From NCBI GenBank assembly GCA_016716885.1, contig JADJUV010000154.1, positions 1-13,269 of the forward strand: DNA of 13,269 nt, read 5' to 3'. Positions 1 through 6,096 of the stretch are shown in pieces. This stretch comes from Candidatus Trichofilum aggregatum (GTDB lineage Bacteria; Chloroflexota; Anaerolineae; Promineifilales; Promineifilaceae). Position numbers and translations under genes: made by a program. Position 1 is the stretch's first letter; every line of letters starts with the position of its first letter. The notes beneath the pieces are model-generated. The model saw only the letters and a list, made by a program, of their open reading frames with translations, had not been told where the DNA came from and searched no databases.

Positions 1-60
1 AAAGCAGGCGTCATTGAGGTTGATGTAGAAATTCGTGAAGAAGCCCCGGATGGGATGTAA
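1..60 (+). CDS. 3' end of an unidentified gene
   Basis: An open frame runs from the window edge to the TAA at 58-60 and encodes 19 residues, KAGVIEVDVEIREEAPDGM. It is rich in Glu, Asp and Val and could be the last strand and tail of a soluble protein. The piece is too short to assign a family. A hairpin follows at 121-149 and may end its transcript. That the frame is coding is an inference from its position and composition only. Confidence 0.4.
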   Translation, partial: KAGVIEVDVEIREEAPDGM

Positions 61-120
61 ACTGATCACTTCATGTGCTGACAAACCCTGATTTGAGGTG
101 TTGTCTGGCAATATGGGCTA

Positions 121-149
121 GAAACTGGAGATGCGCTCATCTCAGTTTC
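121..149 (+). terminator. Hairpin, possible terminator of the left-hand gene
   Basis: GAAACTGGAGAT pairs with ATCTCAGTTTC across the 6-base loop GCGCTC, giving an 11-bp stem with one bulged G. It lies 61 bases after the stop at 60. There is no clear T-run downstream, so a rho-independent terminator is only possible, not firm. Confidence 0.35.
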
Positions 150-291
150 TATGCCTATAGCATTATCCATGAACGTGCCATACCCCAAGATGGATGAAAA
201 GGCCGGGAACTTGTAGGAACTCTGGGCACTTACCACCAGCGGCAAAAATTTGTCGATCTTCTTGATAAAATGGGAAGGCTTTGGAAATCTT

Positions 292-358
292 GTCTACACG
301 GATAGGAGAAACACCGATGGATTTGGCTTTTATCCGTGTTCTGCCTATCCGTGTAAAC
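292..358. repeat. Inverted repeat around TATCCGTGT
   Basis: GTCTACACGGATAGG at 292-306 and CCTATCCGTGTAAAC at 344-358 are complementary at 14 of 15 positions. A further imperfect pair lies inside (AGAAACACCGAT against TATCCGTGTTCT). The same word recurs near 595-603. It looks like a small dispersed intergenic repeat, not a gene. Confidence 0.5.
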
Positions 359-420
359 ACCTTTTTCCAAGCAGAGTCTTGGAAAGATATAGAGACTTAC
401 TCTTCAGCTACACTCAGAGA

Positions 421-445
421 TCTTGTCACCTTGTCACCTTGTCAT
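421..445. repeat. Octamer array CTTGTCAC
   Basis: Three tandem copies of CTTGTCAC, the last ending in T. The same octamer family occurs at 3680-3738 (same strand sense, CACCTTGC variants) and in the opposite sense at 6097-6132 (GTGACAAG). Three loci with the same word in a 6-kb stretch suggest a dispersed repeat family. Confidence 0.6.
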
Positions 446-618
446 TTTCATAGGGTTCCCCATGAGCAAATGCTCACCAAGCCCGTCTAAAACTTGCCGA
501 AGGGATGGATGAAAATCTATCCGCAGATTTTGGGGATTAACGCAGATTTCCATTCTTTAGCCTGCGGCGCGGCGAAGCCTACCGTGTTTTTTCCTATCCG
601 TGTTTCCTTTATCAGTGG

Positions 619-942
619 CTATTTTCGCAGGAGCTTCAAGGCAGAATGGTGATGTCTGTCAGCCAGAGGCGTTGGTCGGGTTGGGGGGCGCCGTCCTGAA
701 AGGTAGGCAGGCGTTGGGCCGTGTCCGGATCGTAGAAGCCGATGAACAGGTGGTAGGTTCGGGGGCGTATCGGGTTGAATGGGGATGACGTGGGCATCGG
801 TCAGGATTTCGCCGGGCCGCCAGCCGGTGGTGGGGCGCAATCCGCCTAACGGGGCACTATCCCCTTGCCCGGCAAACTGTTCAGCCCCGTCCACCAGGTG
901 GACAAAAATGGTGTAATTGGCGGGTAATGTCGCTTGCCACAC
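619..942 (-). CDS. Glycosyltransferase fragment: C-terminal module
   Basis: Sense codons from 942 to about 762 give WQATLPANYTIFVHLVDG and RPTTGWRPGEIL, the core of the third module. A last frame change near 762 restores TYHLFIGFYDPDTAQRLP and the natural TGA stop at 636-638. The last 33 codons of this open frame are therefore out of frame. Confidence 0.5.
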   Translation of the reverse strand: MWQATLPANYTIFVHLVDGAEQFAGQGDSAPLGGLRPTTGWRPGEILTDAHVIPIQPDTPPNLPPVHRLLRSGHGPTPAYLSGRRPPTRPTPLADRHHHSALKLLRK

Positions 943-1862
943 CCCACCAGTTCCAACTCCAACACCTCACCCGGCCTTCCCTCTGTCGCAGATAATTCAT
1001 AGCCATGTAGCGTTGCCAACACCGGCTCCCCAAATTCGGCCACAAACGGCGTAGCGAGGGGGGGTAATTCTGTCACCAGCGGCCAGGGTACGGGGGTGAT
1101 CTCCCCCAATGTCACGGTGCGACGCCATCCGGCCCGAACCGGCTCCCCTGCCGGAGTCAGCAGTGCCAGTTGTACCGTGTACGGTGGTTTATCCACCAAC
1201 GCCGGAACCGTCAGGGCAGCCTGTCCCATCAGGAATTGGCCCGGTTGCCATTGCGACGCCGGATAATCGGCACGGGTGGGCGGCCCCAGGGTTTCACTCA
1301 CCAATTGTCCCTCTCCATCCAGAAGTTGCAGGCGCAGTTGCATCTCAACCGGGGGTGTCTCACGCACCTGCCAGTACACCGTCACCGGAACCAGATGACC
1401 GGGACGATATACCACATCGGGCAAGGTGTAATCGAACAAATCAACGCCATTGCTAAAACGAAGGGCTGCGGGCTGAGGACTGCGGGCTGAATGCTGAGGG
1501 CTGAGGATTAAATGTTCGGTTAAGGTGTGATCAATCATACCATCCGCGGCCGCAACCGGTTGTTCATCGCTTTGGCGGAGCAGGCGCAAAATGACCTGGT
1601 AAGGGCCGGGGGGCATTCCGGGGGGAAGTGGTAGGGGCGTCTGGTAACGGATAAGTTCCCCCGCAGGCCAATCGGCCGGGGGGTAATTGGCCCAAAGGGG
1701 GGTATCTATCTGTGCCCATTGCACACCTGAGGGTCGAGAAGCGCAAGGAGGTGTATTGGCTGGCAGTCGCGGCCGCAGACCAATAAAACGTGGGTTGCCA
1801 GTAACCCCCCGCCTGGGCCACCTCTGGAACGATGACCCCTTCCAGCCGTAACGCATCCCCAA
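846..1862 (-). CDS. Glycosyltransferase fragment: beta-sandwich modules
   Basis: The sense frame runs from about 1727 (SGVQWAQIDTPLW) to about 943 (LELELV). It contains the rest of one beta-sandwich module, a full second module (VTVYWQVRET...SQWQPGQFL) and the start of a third. A heptamer array at 1463-1506 encodes the Ser/Pro/Ala-rich linker between the first two modules. The first 45 codons of the open frame are out of frame. Confidence 0.55.
   Translation of the reverse strand: MGMRYGWKGSSFQRWPRRGVTGNPRFIGLRPRLPANTPPCASRPSGVQWAQIDTPLWANYPPADWPAGELIRYQTPLPLPPGMPPGPYQVILRLLRQSDEQPVAAADGMIDHTLTEHLILSPQHSARSPQPAALRFSNGVDLFDYTLPDVVYRPGHLVPVTVYWQVRETPPVEMQLRLQLLDGEGQLVSETLGPPTRADYPASQWQPGQFLMGQAALTVPALVDKPPYTVQLALLTPAGEPVRAGWRRTVTLGEITPVPWPLVTELPPLATPFVAEFGEPVLATLHGYELSATEGRPGEVLELELVGCGKRHYPPITPFLSTWWTGLNSLPGKGIVPR
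1463..1506. repeat. Heptamer array GGGCTGA/GGGCTGC
   Basis: Six exact seven-base steps: GGGCTGC, GGGCTGA, GGACTGC, GGGCTGA, ATGCTGA, GGGCTGA. The array lies inside the glycosyltransferase gene and encodes an interdomain linker on the minus strand. Confidence 0.75.
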
Positions 1863-2352
1863 ACGCAGCGTCCAATGCTGTCACCGGGGCTGAGGTGACA
1901 ACGGGTTCTGGGGTGTAAAGGGTGACGTTGACGGGCAAATGGATGGCAGGGAAGCGTTGGCTAAACTGGCGCGGCCAATGGGCGTCCGCCCACGCGCTGA
2001 GGGCCGTGCGCGGAAAGCCGGTGCGGGGGGTGGGGTCGGTGAGAAACCAGAGGCGGTGATGGTTCGCGGCCGCGTCCTGCAACTGTGTTATCGCCCGGCT
2101 GACATCCTGCTCATACAACGGGGGAATGATGACGACGGCGGCCGCGCCTTTACAATAATAATCAAACAACGATTGGATGATGGCGTCGCCACCACAATCA
2201 CATCGTCGGCCGTGGCTACCTGGGTCAGATACGCGGCCGCGCCCGGATGTCATCGCGTCGCCACGCTTCGTCGTTGAACTGAAGGGAAAGTTGGTGAGCC
2301 TGGATGGGGATGAGGGCGAGAAAGAGGATGGGGATGAAGAGGCGTGGTGCAC
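1564..2352 (-). CDS. Glycosyltransferase fragment: extracytoplasmic module
   Basis: Only the part from about 2190 to 1741 is in the sense frame: GDAIIQSLFDYYCKGAAAVV, then LDAAFGDALRLEGVIV and the module signature TFYWSAAATASQYTSLR. The segment follows the last membrane helix and should lie outside the membrane. The 5' stretch of this open frame (2352-2190) is out of frame. Confidence 0.5.
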   Translation of the reverse strand: MHHASSSPSSFSPSSPSRLTNFPFSSTTKRGDAMTSGRGRVSDPGSHGRRCDCGGDAIIQSLFDYYCKGAAAVVIIPPLYEQDVSRAITQLQDAAANHHRLWFLTDPTPRTGFPRTALSAWADAHWPRQFSQRFPAIHLPVNVTLYTPEPVVTSAPVTALDAAFGDALRLEGVIVPEVAQAGGYWQPTFYWSAAATASQYTSLRFSTLRCAMGTDRYPPLGQLPPGRLACGGTYPLPDAPTTSPRNAPRPLPGHFAPAPPKR

Positions 2353-2455
2353 GAGGCATGGGGCGAGGTGCGGGGTGCGGGGTGCGTGAAGAGTGAGGGG
2401 TAATCGCCAATAGGCTTGCGGCCGCGAGCAGCAAAAAGGGCGGCAGGCTCATCAT
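2225..2455 (-). CDS. Glycosyltransferase fragment: last membrane helices
   Basis: Third frame of the gene. The sense codons begin near 2490 with VNPIYNGPRHLMM, ahead of the first ATG at 2455. They continue through LLLAAASLLAI, a heptamer-repeat-encoded Pro/Arg-rich insert (2344-2390), and a final helix LFIPILFLALIPI, to about 2243. The next frame change sits against a GCGGCCGC copy. Confidence 0.5.
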   Translation of the reverse strand: MMSLPPFLLLAAASLLAITPHSSRTPHPAPRPMPRAPRLFIPILFLALIPIQAHQLSLQFNDEAWRRDDIRARPRI

Positions 2456-3074
2456 CAGGTGGCGTGGCCCGTTGTAGATGGGGTTGACCAGAGAGCAGGT
2501 TGAGGCTGAGGATAGGGATGAATAACCAGGCGATAAGCAACAAAGGTGTCATGTGTGATACATGACTCGTGAGGGTACGCCTCGCACTCTTGCCGAAGGA
2601 ACGCACCACGCACCACGCACCTACCAGAGCTAACCCCACCAGCGGCCCCGTCTGCCACAGCGGCGCAACAAACGTCGGGCGCACACCGGCAGCAAACGCG
2701 CTGAAGGCATGGGAAAGCATGTGGTGGATGGGCACGTAGACGAAATCAATCTGGTGTTCGTTCTGCCAGCGGGTCAGCCCCAGTAAAAAAACGGGCGTGA
2801 GAAGAAGGGCAAAGAGCGCGGCCGCGGCCCACACCCATCTCGGCAGCTTCCCCCACCGCCACACCAGCCATACCAGTAACACCCCCCCTTGCGCCGCCAG
2901 CACAAAAAAGCTGAAATAATGCGCCGCCAATCCGGCCAGACTGGCAACCGCCCAGAGGAGAAAAGATAACGTGGTGCGTAATGCGTGGGGTGTAGGCTTC
3001 TGCCTGGAAGTTGTAACGTGCCGCACGAACTCCCATAAACCGTAAGTTGCCACCAGATTACACAGCAGGAGCAA
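2250..3074 (-). CDS. Glycosyltransferase fragment: membrane core
   Basis: Second frame of the same gene. The continuation upstream of its first ATG reads PFHIWYSQELRNYTLLLL, a well-kept segment of this family that starts before position 3100. Several membrane helices follow (for example LFALLLTPVFLLGL and PLLLIAWLFIPIL). Sense ends near 2493, where the next frame takes over with VNPIYNGPRHLMMSLPPFLL. Confidence 0.55.
   Translation of the reverse strand: MLLLCNLVATYGLWEFVRHVTTSRQKPTPHALRTTLSFLLWAVASLAGLAAHYFSFFVLAAQGGVLLVWLVWRWGKLPRWVWAAAALFALLLTPVFLLGLTRWQNEHQIDFVYVPIHHMLSHAFSAFAAGVRPTFVAPLWQTGPLVGLALVGAWCVVRSFGKSARRTLTSHVSHMTPLLLIAWLFIPILSLNLLSGQPHLQRATPPDDEPAALFAARGRKPIGDYPSLFTHPAPRTSPHASCTTPLHPHPLSRPHPHPGSPTFPSVQRRSVATR
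2344..2390. repeat. Heptamer array GGTGCGG
   Basis: Three tandem heptamers at 2367-2387 (GGTGCGG, GGTGCGG, GGTGCGT), with degenerate units on the left. On the minus strand it encodes a Pro/Arg-rich insert between two membrane helices of the glycosyltransferase. Confidence 0.6.
2602..2622. repeat. Heptamer array CGCACCA
   Basis: Three tandem heptamers, CGCACCA, CGCACCA and CGCACCT, inside the glycosyltransferase gene. A related degenerate stretch built on GTGGTGC/GTAATGC lies near 2968-2993 in the same gene. Confidence 0.55.
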
Positions 3075-3661
3075 GGTGTAATTGCGTAGTTCCTGGCTGT
3101 ACCAGATGTGGAAAGGGGAGAGGCCAGCAGGAACGCGGCCGCGAGGGGGATGAGCGGGTGAGAGACTGAGAGACTGAGAGATTGAGAGACTTGTGACTGA
3201 TGACTGGTAACTGATGACTGGTCACTGCTCACTGCTAACTGCTCACTGCTCACTGCTAACTGCTCACTGCTCACTGCTAACTGCTCACTGCTCACTGCTA
3301 ACTGCTCACCACCAGCCGCCAGCCGCCAACGGCCAAACAACCCCCTCGCCACCGGAACCATCACCGCCACATTCAGCACCCCTAGCAGCACCCCCAGGTA
3401 ACGCAGTGTCCAAACTGCTTCACCCGTCAGCGTGCGCCAGCCGTGCAGCAGCAAAAAATAAAGCGGCGGATTGGTATCGGTGGTGTCTACACCGTCAATG
3501 GTGATCGTATTTGCCAGGATGACATCCACCGGCTGTTGCGCCCGGTACAAACTCAGCCCTTCGTCACTCCAAAAAGAAGCGCCGTCCAGGTCGTGAACAC
3601 GCAGCAACAAAGCAAGCAATAAGATAAGCAGTAACAAAATGCTGCGTGTTCGGTGTTCCAT
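2774..3661 (-). CDS. Glycosyltransferase fragment: N-terminal part
   Basis: First frame of the broken gene at 636-3661. Meaningful codons run from 3661 to about 3122; after that the frame reads out-of-frame sequence although it stays open to 2774. It carries the first membrane helix, the catalytic-type FWSDEG motif and the NPPLYFLLLH segment. The in-frame 21-bp tandem repeat at 3222-3308 adds four copies of a seven-residue unit (SSEQLAV). An upstream ATG at 3736 would only add repeat-encoded codons, so the start at 3661 is preferred. Confidence 0.6.
   Translation of the reverse strand: MEHRTRSILLLLILLLALLLRVHDLDGASFWSDEGLSLYRAQQPVDVILANTITIDGVDTTDTNPPLYFLLLHGWRTLTGEAVWTLRYLGVLLGVLNVAVMVPVARGLFGRWRLAAGGEQLAVSSEQLAVSSEQLAVSSEQLAVSSDQSSVTSHQSQVSQSLSLSVSHPLIPLAAAFLLASPLSTSGTARNYAITPCSCCVIWWQLTVYGSSCGTLQLPGRSLHPTHYAPRYLFSSGRLPVWPDWRRIISAFLCWRRKGGCYWYGWCGGGGSCRDGCGPRPRSLPFFSRPFFYWG
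3160..3309. repeat. Octamer/heptamer array with four exact 21-bp repeats
   Basis: The stretch begins with octamers GAGACTGA (3160-3190), moves into heptamers of the form TGACTGA/TGACTGG/TAACTGA, and ends in four perfect 21-bp units (3222-3305) plus a partial one. Each 21-bp unit is two copies of TCACTGC and one TAACTGC. Because 21 is a multiple of three, the frame is kept, and the minus strand encodes repeated SSEQLAV. Confidence 0.85.
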
Positions 3662-3679
3662 GTTGCGTAAAAACTTATT

Positions 3680-3738
3680 CACCCTGTCACCTTCACCTTG
3701 CCACCCTGCCACCTTGCCACCTTGCCACCTTGTCACTC
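3680..3738. repeat. Octamer array CACCTTGC at the junction of the two glycosyltransferase genes
   Basis: CACCTTGC and CACCTTGT units fill the 71 bases between the start of the downstream gene (3661) and the stop of the upstream gene (3733-3735). It is the same family as 421-445 and, inverted, 6097-6132. It occupies the space where a ribosome binding site for the downstream gene would lie. Confidence 0.6.
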
Positions 3739-4044
3739 TACCACCTCAACCATCCCGATGGCATACGCATTATTCGCCTGGGGTTGGCTGTTGACGGTGA
3801 GAGATAGACGGGTATTCGCGGCCGCGTCGTACATCCCCAGCCACAACGGGTAGTTGCCGACAGGGGTATCCGCCGGGATCACCAGCGTGTACACATCCTG
3901 AATCACCTCACCCGCTGCCCACACCGTCGTGGGGTAATGCCCCTGTCGCGGCTGATCATCACCGGTTGCCAGCGGTGGCTGCGTAGGATCACCCAGGTGA
4001 ACGAAGGTAGTGAATGTGCCTGACGGCGCGGCCGCGACCACCAC
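3733..4044 (-). CDS. Glycosyltransferase fragment: C-terminal module
   Basis: Last frame of the gene: APSGTFTTFVHLGDP, YPTTVWAAGEVI, NYPLWLGMYDAAANTRLSL and the natural stop. The preceding sense codons (GEGIELRQINVTPSPVRPG) lie in the frame of 3903-4136. The switch between them sits next to the GCGGCCGC copy at 4028-4035. Confidence 0.55.
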   Translation of the reverse strand: MVVAAAPSGTFTTFVHLGDPTQPPLATGDDQPRQGHYPTTVWAAGEVIQDVYTLVIPADTPVGNYPLWLGMYDAAANTRLSLTVNSQPQANNAYAIGMVEVVE

Positions 4045-4096
4045 ACCACCTCAACCGTCACCACATCCCCCGGTCTGACCGGCGACGGCGTTACGT

Positions 4097-5260
4097 TTAT
4101 CTGTCGCAGTTCAATACCTTCACCCAATCTTGCCAATATTGTATCGGGGCAGGCGGCCCACTTTCCGGCACAATCTTCACCGTCCCAAAAGGAACCCCAT
4201 CACCTTGCCGCACAATTCGCACATACCCCGTTGCCAGAACGGGCGCGTCAACAGCCTCATTCAGCCGCACCGCAAAGTGATCCGCCACGATTTCCCCCAC
4301 CGGCCACAACGTGGCCGGATACAGGCCCCGGCCATGATAGCTGTGCAGCCGCCCCACCGGCACATCCAAATCCAACCCAAAAAACTCCACCACCTGTTCC
4401 GGGGGTATAGTGGGTTGCCGCTCCGCCTGCCAGTACAACGTGAACCAGACCGGCTCTCCCGGTTGAGCCGTCGTCGTTTCCATTGCGGCCCCCAACAGGT
4501 GAAGATCATCGTTGAGGGCCACGGGCGGGAACGCGGCCGCGTCCGGCATATGGTCTACGGTTTGCGGCCGCGCATACGCCTGCGGAATCACAACAAACAA
4601 ACAGTAAAGCGTCGTCAACAAGGCCAGTACCGGGATGATGCGTAAGACGTGACGCCAAATGTGTGCTGCCCAACCTGAAACCTGAAACCTAAAACCTGAA
4701 ACCACACCTACGACCAACGGTATCAACGCCGGAAACAACAACCGCCCTTGTGTTGTTGGCGTCTGCAACATAAACGACACCAGCCCCGCATACACCAGCA
4801 GCACCCAACCGGCGAGGAGAGTGAGCAGTAAGCAGTGATCAGTCATCAGTTTTTGCCCTTTTGACCGGTCACTGGTCACTGCTAACTGGTCACTGCTAAC
4901 TGATAACTGATAACTGCTCACTAACCTGCTCATCCACCCCAACACCGATACCCCCACAACGCCATTCCACACCGCAACCACCCAATCCGGGGCGCGTACG
5001 TTAAACCAGCCAAACACGGCGAAGAAAGAAGTCCATAAGCTGGGGGTTTCGGCCAGCACTTGCCAGAGGGTGTAGTGGCGGTCTCCTCCGGCCAGGCGCA
5101 CAAACACGGTGGCGGCGGTGGGGTCACCGTATAGCGTCCAGTTGCGCCACCAGAGCCAGCCACTGAGGAGTAGAACCGGGATGACGATGGCGGCCGCGGC
5201 CGCGACCCACCGCTTCACCCCCCACTGCACCCGCCACGCCAGCACCGTGATAAAACCCAT
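4097..5260 (-). CDS. Glycosyltransferase fragment: membrane core and first C-terminal module
   Basis: This is the longest intact piece, 387 codons. It has a helix with an Ala run (WVAAAAAIVIPVLLLSGWLW), NWTLYGDPTA, several further helices, and then a soluble beta-sandwich module (LHLLGAAMETTTAQPGEP, WFTLYWQAERQP, LYPATLWPVGEIV). A heptamer array (4821-4923) adds about 34 codons between helices. The real coding sequence continues upstream of this ATG in another frame (ILTKNAGTLLLVYA). The last dozen codons after about 4137 are out of frame. Confidence 0.65.
   Translation of the reverse strand: MGFITVLAWRVQWGVKRWVAAAAAIVIPVLLLSGWLWWRNWTLYGDPTAATVFVRLAGGDRHYTLWQVLAETPSLWTSFFAVFGWFNVRAPDWVVAVWNGVVGVSVLGWMSRLVSSYQLSVSSDQLAVTSDRSKGQKLMTDHCLLLTLLAGWVLLVYAGLVSFMLQTPTTQGRLLFPALIPLVVGVVSGFRFQVSGWAAHIWRHVLRIIPVLALLTTLYCLFVVIPQAYARPQTVDHMPDAAAFPPVALNDDLHLLGAAMETTTAQPGEPVWFTLYWQAERQPTIPPEQVVEFFGLDLDVPVGRLHSYHGRGLYPATLWPVGEIVADHFAVRLNEAVDAPVLATGYVRIVRQGDGVPFGTVKIVPESGPPAPIQYWQDWVKVLNCDR
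4672..4703. repeat. Heptamer array AACCTGA
   Basis: Four exact seven-base steps (AACCTGA, AACCTGA, AACCTAA, AACCTGA) plus AACC. It lies within the glycosyltransferase gene and encodes a loop (SGFRFQVSG) between membrane helices on the minus strand. Confidence 0.7.
4821..4923. repeat. Heptamer array GTGAGCA, then GGTCACT/GCTAACT/GATAACT
   Basis: At 4821-4855 the units are GTGAGCA, GTAAGCA, GTGATCA, GTCATCA. At 4867-4923 they are GGTCACT, GGTCACT, GCTAACT, GGTCACT, GCTAACT, GATAACT, GATAACT, GCTCACT. The whole block is in frame in the glycosyltransferase fragment 4097-5260 and lies between membrane helices. Confidence 0.8.
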
Positions 5261-5352
5261 GCATAGACAAGCAACAGTGTGCCCGCGTTTTTGGTCAGGA
5301 TCGCGGCCGCGATGGTCACCCCAACACCAACAACCGCCTCAAGTGCTGAGTG

Positions 5353-5541
5353 CTATCCCGAGTACTGAGTTCCTCGAGTTCCTACCAGTTCCCACACCTT
5401 CACCAACTGCCACAACGCGGCCGCGCTCAAAAACGTAATCAACGCATCATTCGTCACCGAGGCATGGAGAAAGTTGAACTGAGGCAAAAAGGCGACCAGG
5501 GCGGTTGCCAGCAGGGGGATTGTTGGCCCTGGTTGCTGCAT
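5353..5541 (-). CDS. Glycosyltransferase fragment: LPQFNF/VTNDAL segment
   Basis: Third frame of the gene: LLATALVAFLPQFNFLHASV, TNDALITFLSAAALWQL. The segment is strongly conserved in this class of membrane glycosyltransferase. The frame ends in heptamer-like sequence near 5342-5388 that encodes GTRGTQYSG and a stop. Confidence 0.55.
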   Translation of the reverse strand: MQQPGPTIPLLATALVAFLPQFNFLHASVTNDALITFLSAAALWQLVKVWELVGTRGTQYSG

Positions 5542-5551
5542 CCATCAATCG

Positions 5552-5854
5552 TTATTTTCTGGCTGTGATACCCCAAACAATAATTTGGCACTTGTAAATA
5601 CAGATAAGCGTTCCCAGACCGAGCAGCGTTGAGAAAAACCGCAAAACATGGGCCGCCAGGGCGTACCCTTGCCAGGGCCAATCTTCCTGGGCTGAGTGGA
5701 TAAACTGGTTGTAATTGGCGAGCGCGGCCGCGTCCCCTGCCCAGGCAAAGCGGTTCGGCCACACCTGCTCCCTGGCCCCGCTCGTATCAAACGGCGTTAT
5801 CAACACCGCCCCCACTAAATAATAAAGCGGTGGCTGCGCTGCTTCCTGGCTCAA
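5552..5854 (-). CDS. Glycosyltransferase fragment: first extracytoplasmic loop
   Basis: Second frame of the gene, beginning LSQEAAQPPLYYLVGAVL, where QPPLYY is a typical family segment. It runs through GDAAALANYNQFIHS and a helix (FFSTLLGLGTLICIY) to a TAA at 5552-5554. The join to the first frame lies in a run of seven A at 5853-5859. Confidence 0.55.
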   Translation of the reverse strand: MSQEAAQPPLYYLVGAVLITPFDTSGAREQVWPNRFAWAGDAAALANYNQFIHSAQEDWPWQGYALAAHVLRFFSTLLGLGTLICIYKCQIIVWGITARK

Positions 5855-5863
5855 AAAAACGGA

Positions 5864-6052
5864 TCATAATCTGCCTCTACCACAGGCAACTGCCACCGTA
5901 TCGGCGATGTACTGCACCGTAAAATAGTGCCAATTCTCATCCGGGGCCTCAAAAAGTGGCTTCACCACCCCATACCCCATGGTAATAAGTAGATAACCTA
6001 GCAGCACCAACCCCAGCCCCCCACGCGCAGGACCCTTTGGCATCTCAGCCAT
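5864..6052 (-). CDS. Glycosyltransferase fragment: N-terminus
   Basis: First frame of the gene at 3733-6052. It gives the first membrane helix and the loop FEAPDENWHYFTVQYIADT, then loses sense near 5897. The adjacent frame continues with WQLPVVEADYDPF. The open frame extends upstream to an ATG at 6208, but those codons read through GTGACAAG repeats. Confidence 0.55.
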   Translation of the reverse strand: MAEMPKGPARGGLGLVLLGYLLITMGYGVVKPLFEAPDENWHYFTVQYIADTVAVACGRGRL

Positions 6053-6096
6053 AAGCCCAAAATTGTAGCCCAACGCCCTATCAGCCAGTCTTACTA

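Larger units (their letters stand above)
61..635. other. Non-coding gap with short degenerate repeats
   Basis: No convincing gene is present; the 62-69 codon open frames here have no recognisable content. The gap lies between the end of the left-hand gene and the 3' end of the minus-strand glycosyltransferase gene. It holds a hairpin (121-149), an inverted repeat built around TATCCGTGT (292-358) with another copy of that word near 595, an octamer array CTTGTCAC (421-445), and two copies of CGCAGATT about 20 bases apart near 522-550. Confidence 0.6.
636..3661 (-). pseudogene. Family-39-type membrane glycosyltransferase, frameshifted
   Basis: Read across frames, this is one gene of about 1000 codons, from the ATG at 3661 (MEHRTRSILLLL) to the TGA at 636-638. 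An N-terminal membrane helix (residues 7-23) is followed by FWSDEGLS, whose D33-E34 is the acidic pair of the GT39/PMT (ArnT-like) fold, and by NPPLYFLLLH at 64-73. Then come further membrane helices, NPIYNGPRHLMM, and several C-terminal beta-sandwich modules with the pattern YWxA...YTxFVHLxD...PTxxWxPGE. Such enzymes transfer sugar from a polyprenyl-phosphate donor at the outer membrane face; the substrate here is unknown. Frame changes occur near 3122, 2493, 2243, 2190, 1741, 1727, 943 and 762, mostly in short homopolymers. Codon content between them is well kept, so decay would be recent, or the sequence has indel errors. Confidence 0.75.
1546..5731. repeat. Dense cluster of GCGGCCGC palindromes (17 copies)
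   Basis: Copies start at 1546, 1769, 2066, 2138, 2233, 2418, 2818, 3135, 3818, 4028, 4533, 4564, 5190, 5196 (overlapping the previous), 5303, 5417 and 5724, about one per 250 bases. Most are flanked to give CGCGGCCGCG. In the sense frames of the two glycosyltransferase genes, 16 of 17 encode Ala-Ala-Ala; the one at 4564 encodes Arg-Pro. Confidence 0.95.
3733..6052 (-). pseudogene. Second family-39-type membrane glycosyltransferase, frameshifted
   Basis: Read across frames, this is a gene of about 770 codons, from the ATG at 6052 (MAEMPKGP) to the TGA at 3733-3735. Recognisable parts in order are a first helix (LGLVLLGYLLITMGYG), FEAPDENWHYF with the acidic motif, QEAAQPPLYYLVGAV, LLATALVAFLPQFNF, VTNDALITFL, ILTKNAGTLLLVYA, further helices, and two C-terminal beta-sandwich modules (WFTLYWQAERQP and TFTTFVHLGDP). 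This is the general plan of membrane glycosyltransferases of the GT39/ArnT class that use lipid-linked sugars. Frame changes occur near 5897, 5853-5859 (run of seven A), 5550, 5360, 5320 (run of four C), 5262, 4137 and 4036. It is transcribed towards 636-3661 and was probably co-transcribed with it. The start at 6052 is chosen because codons upstream come only from repeats. Confidence 0.72.

Noticed and set aside
250..490. Two short plus-strand open frames near the left end
   Set aside because: They cover repeat-containing intergenic sequence and show no domain, no Shine-Dalgarno and no normal composition.
3222..3308. Possible CRISPR array
   Set aside because: The units are contiguous 21-bp repeats with no spacers, lie inside a coding frame and have no cas genes nearby.
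1546..5731. NotI-like sites as vector or cloning remnants
   Set aside because: The copies are embedded in continuous coding sequence at many separate places without adaptor or vector sequence around them.
636..6052. Programmed ribosomal frameshifting in the glycosyltransferase genes
   Set aside because: There are about sixteen breaks of mixed direction without a consistent slippery site and downstream structure; decay or indel error is simpler.
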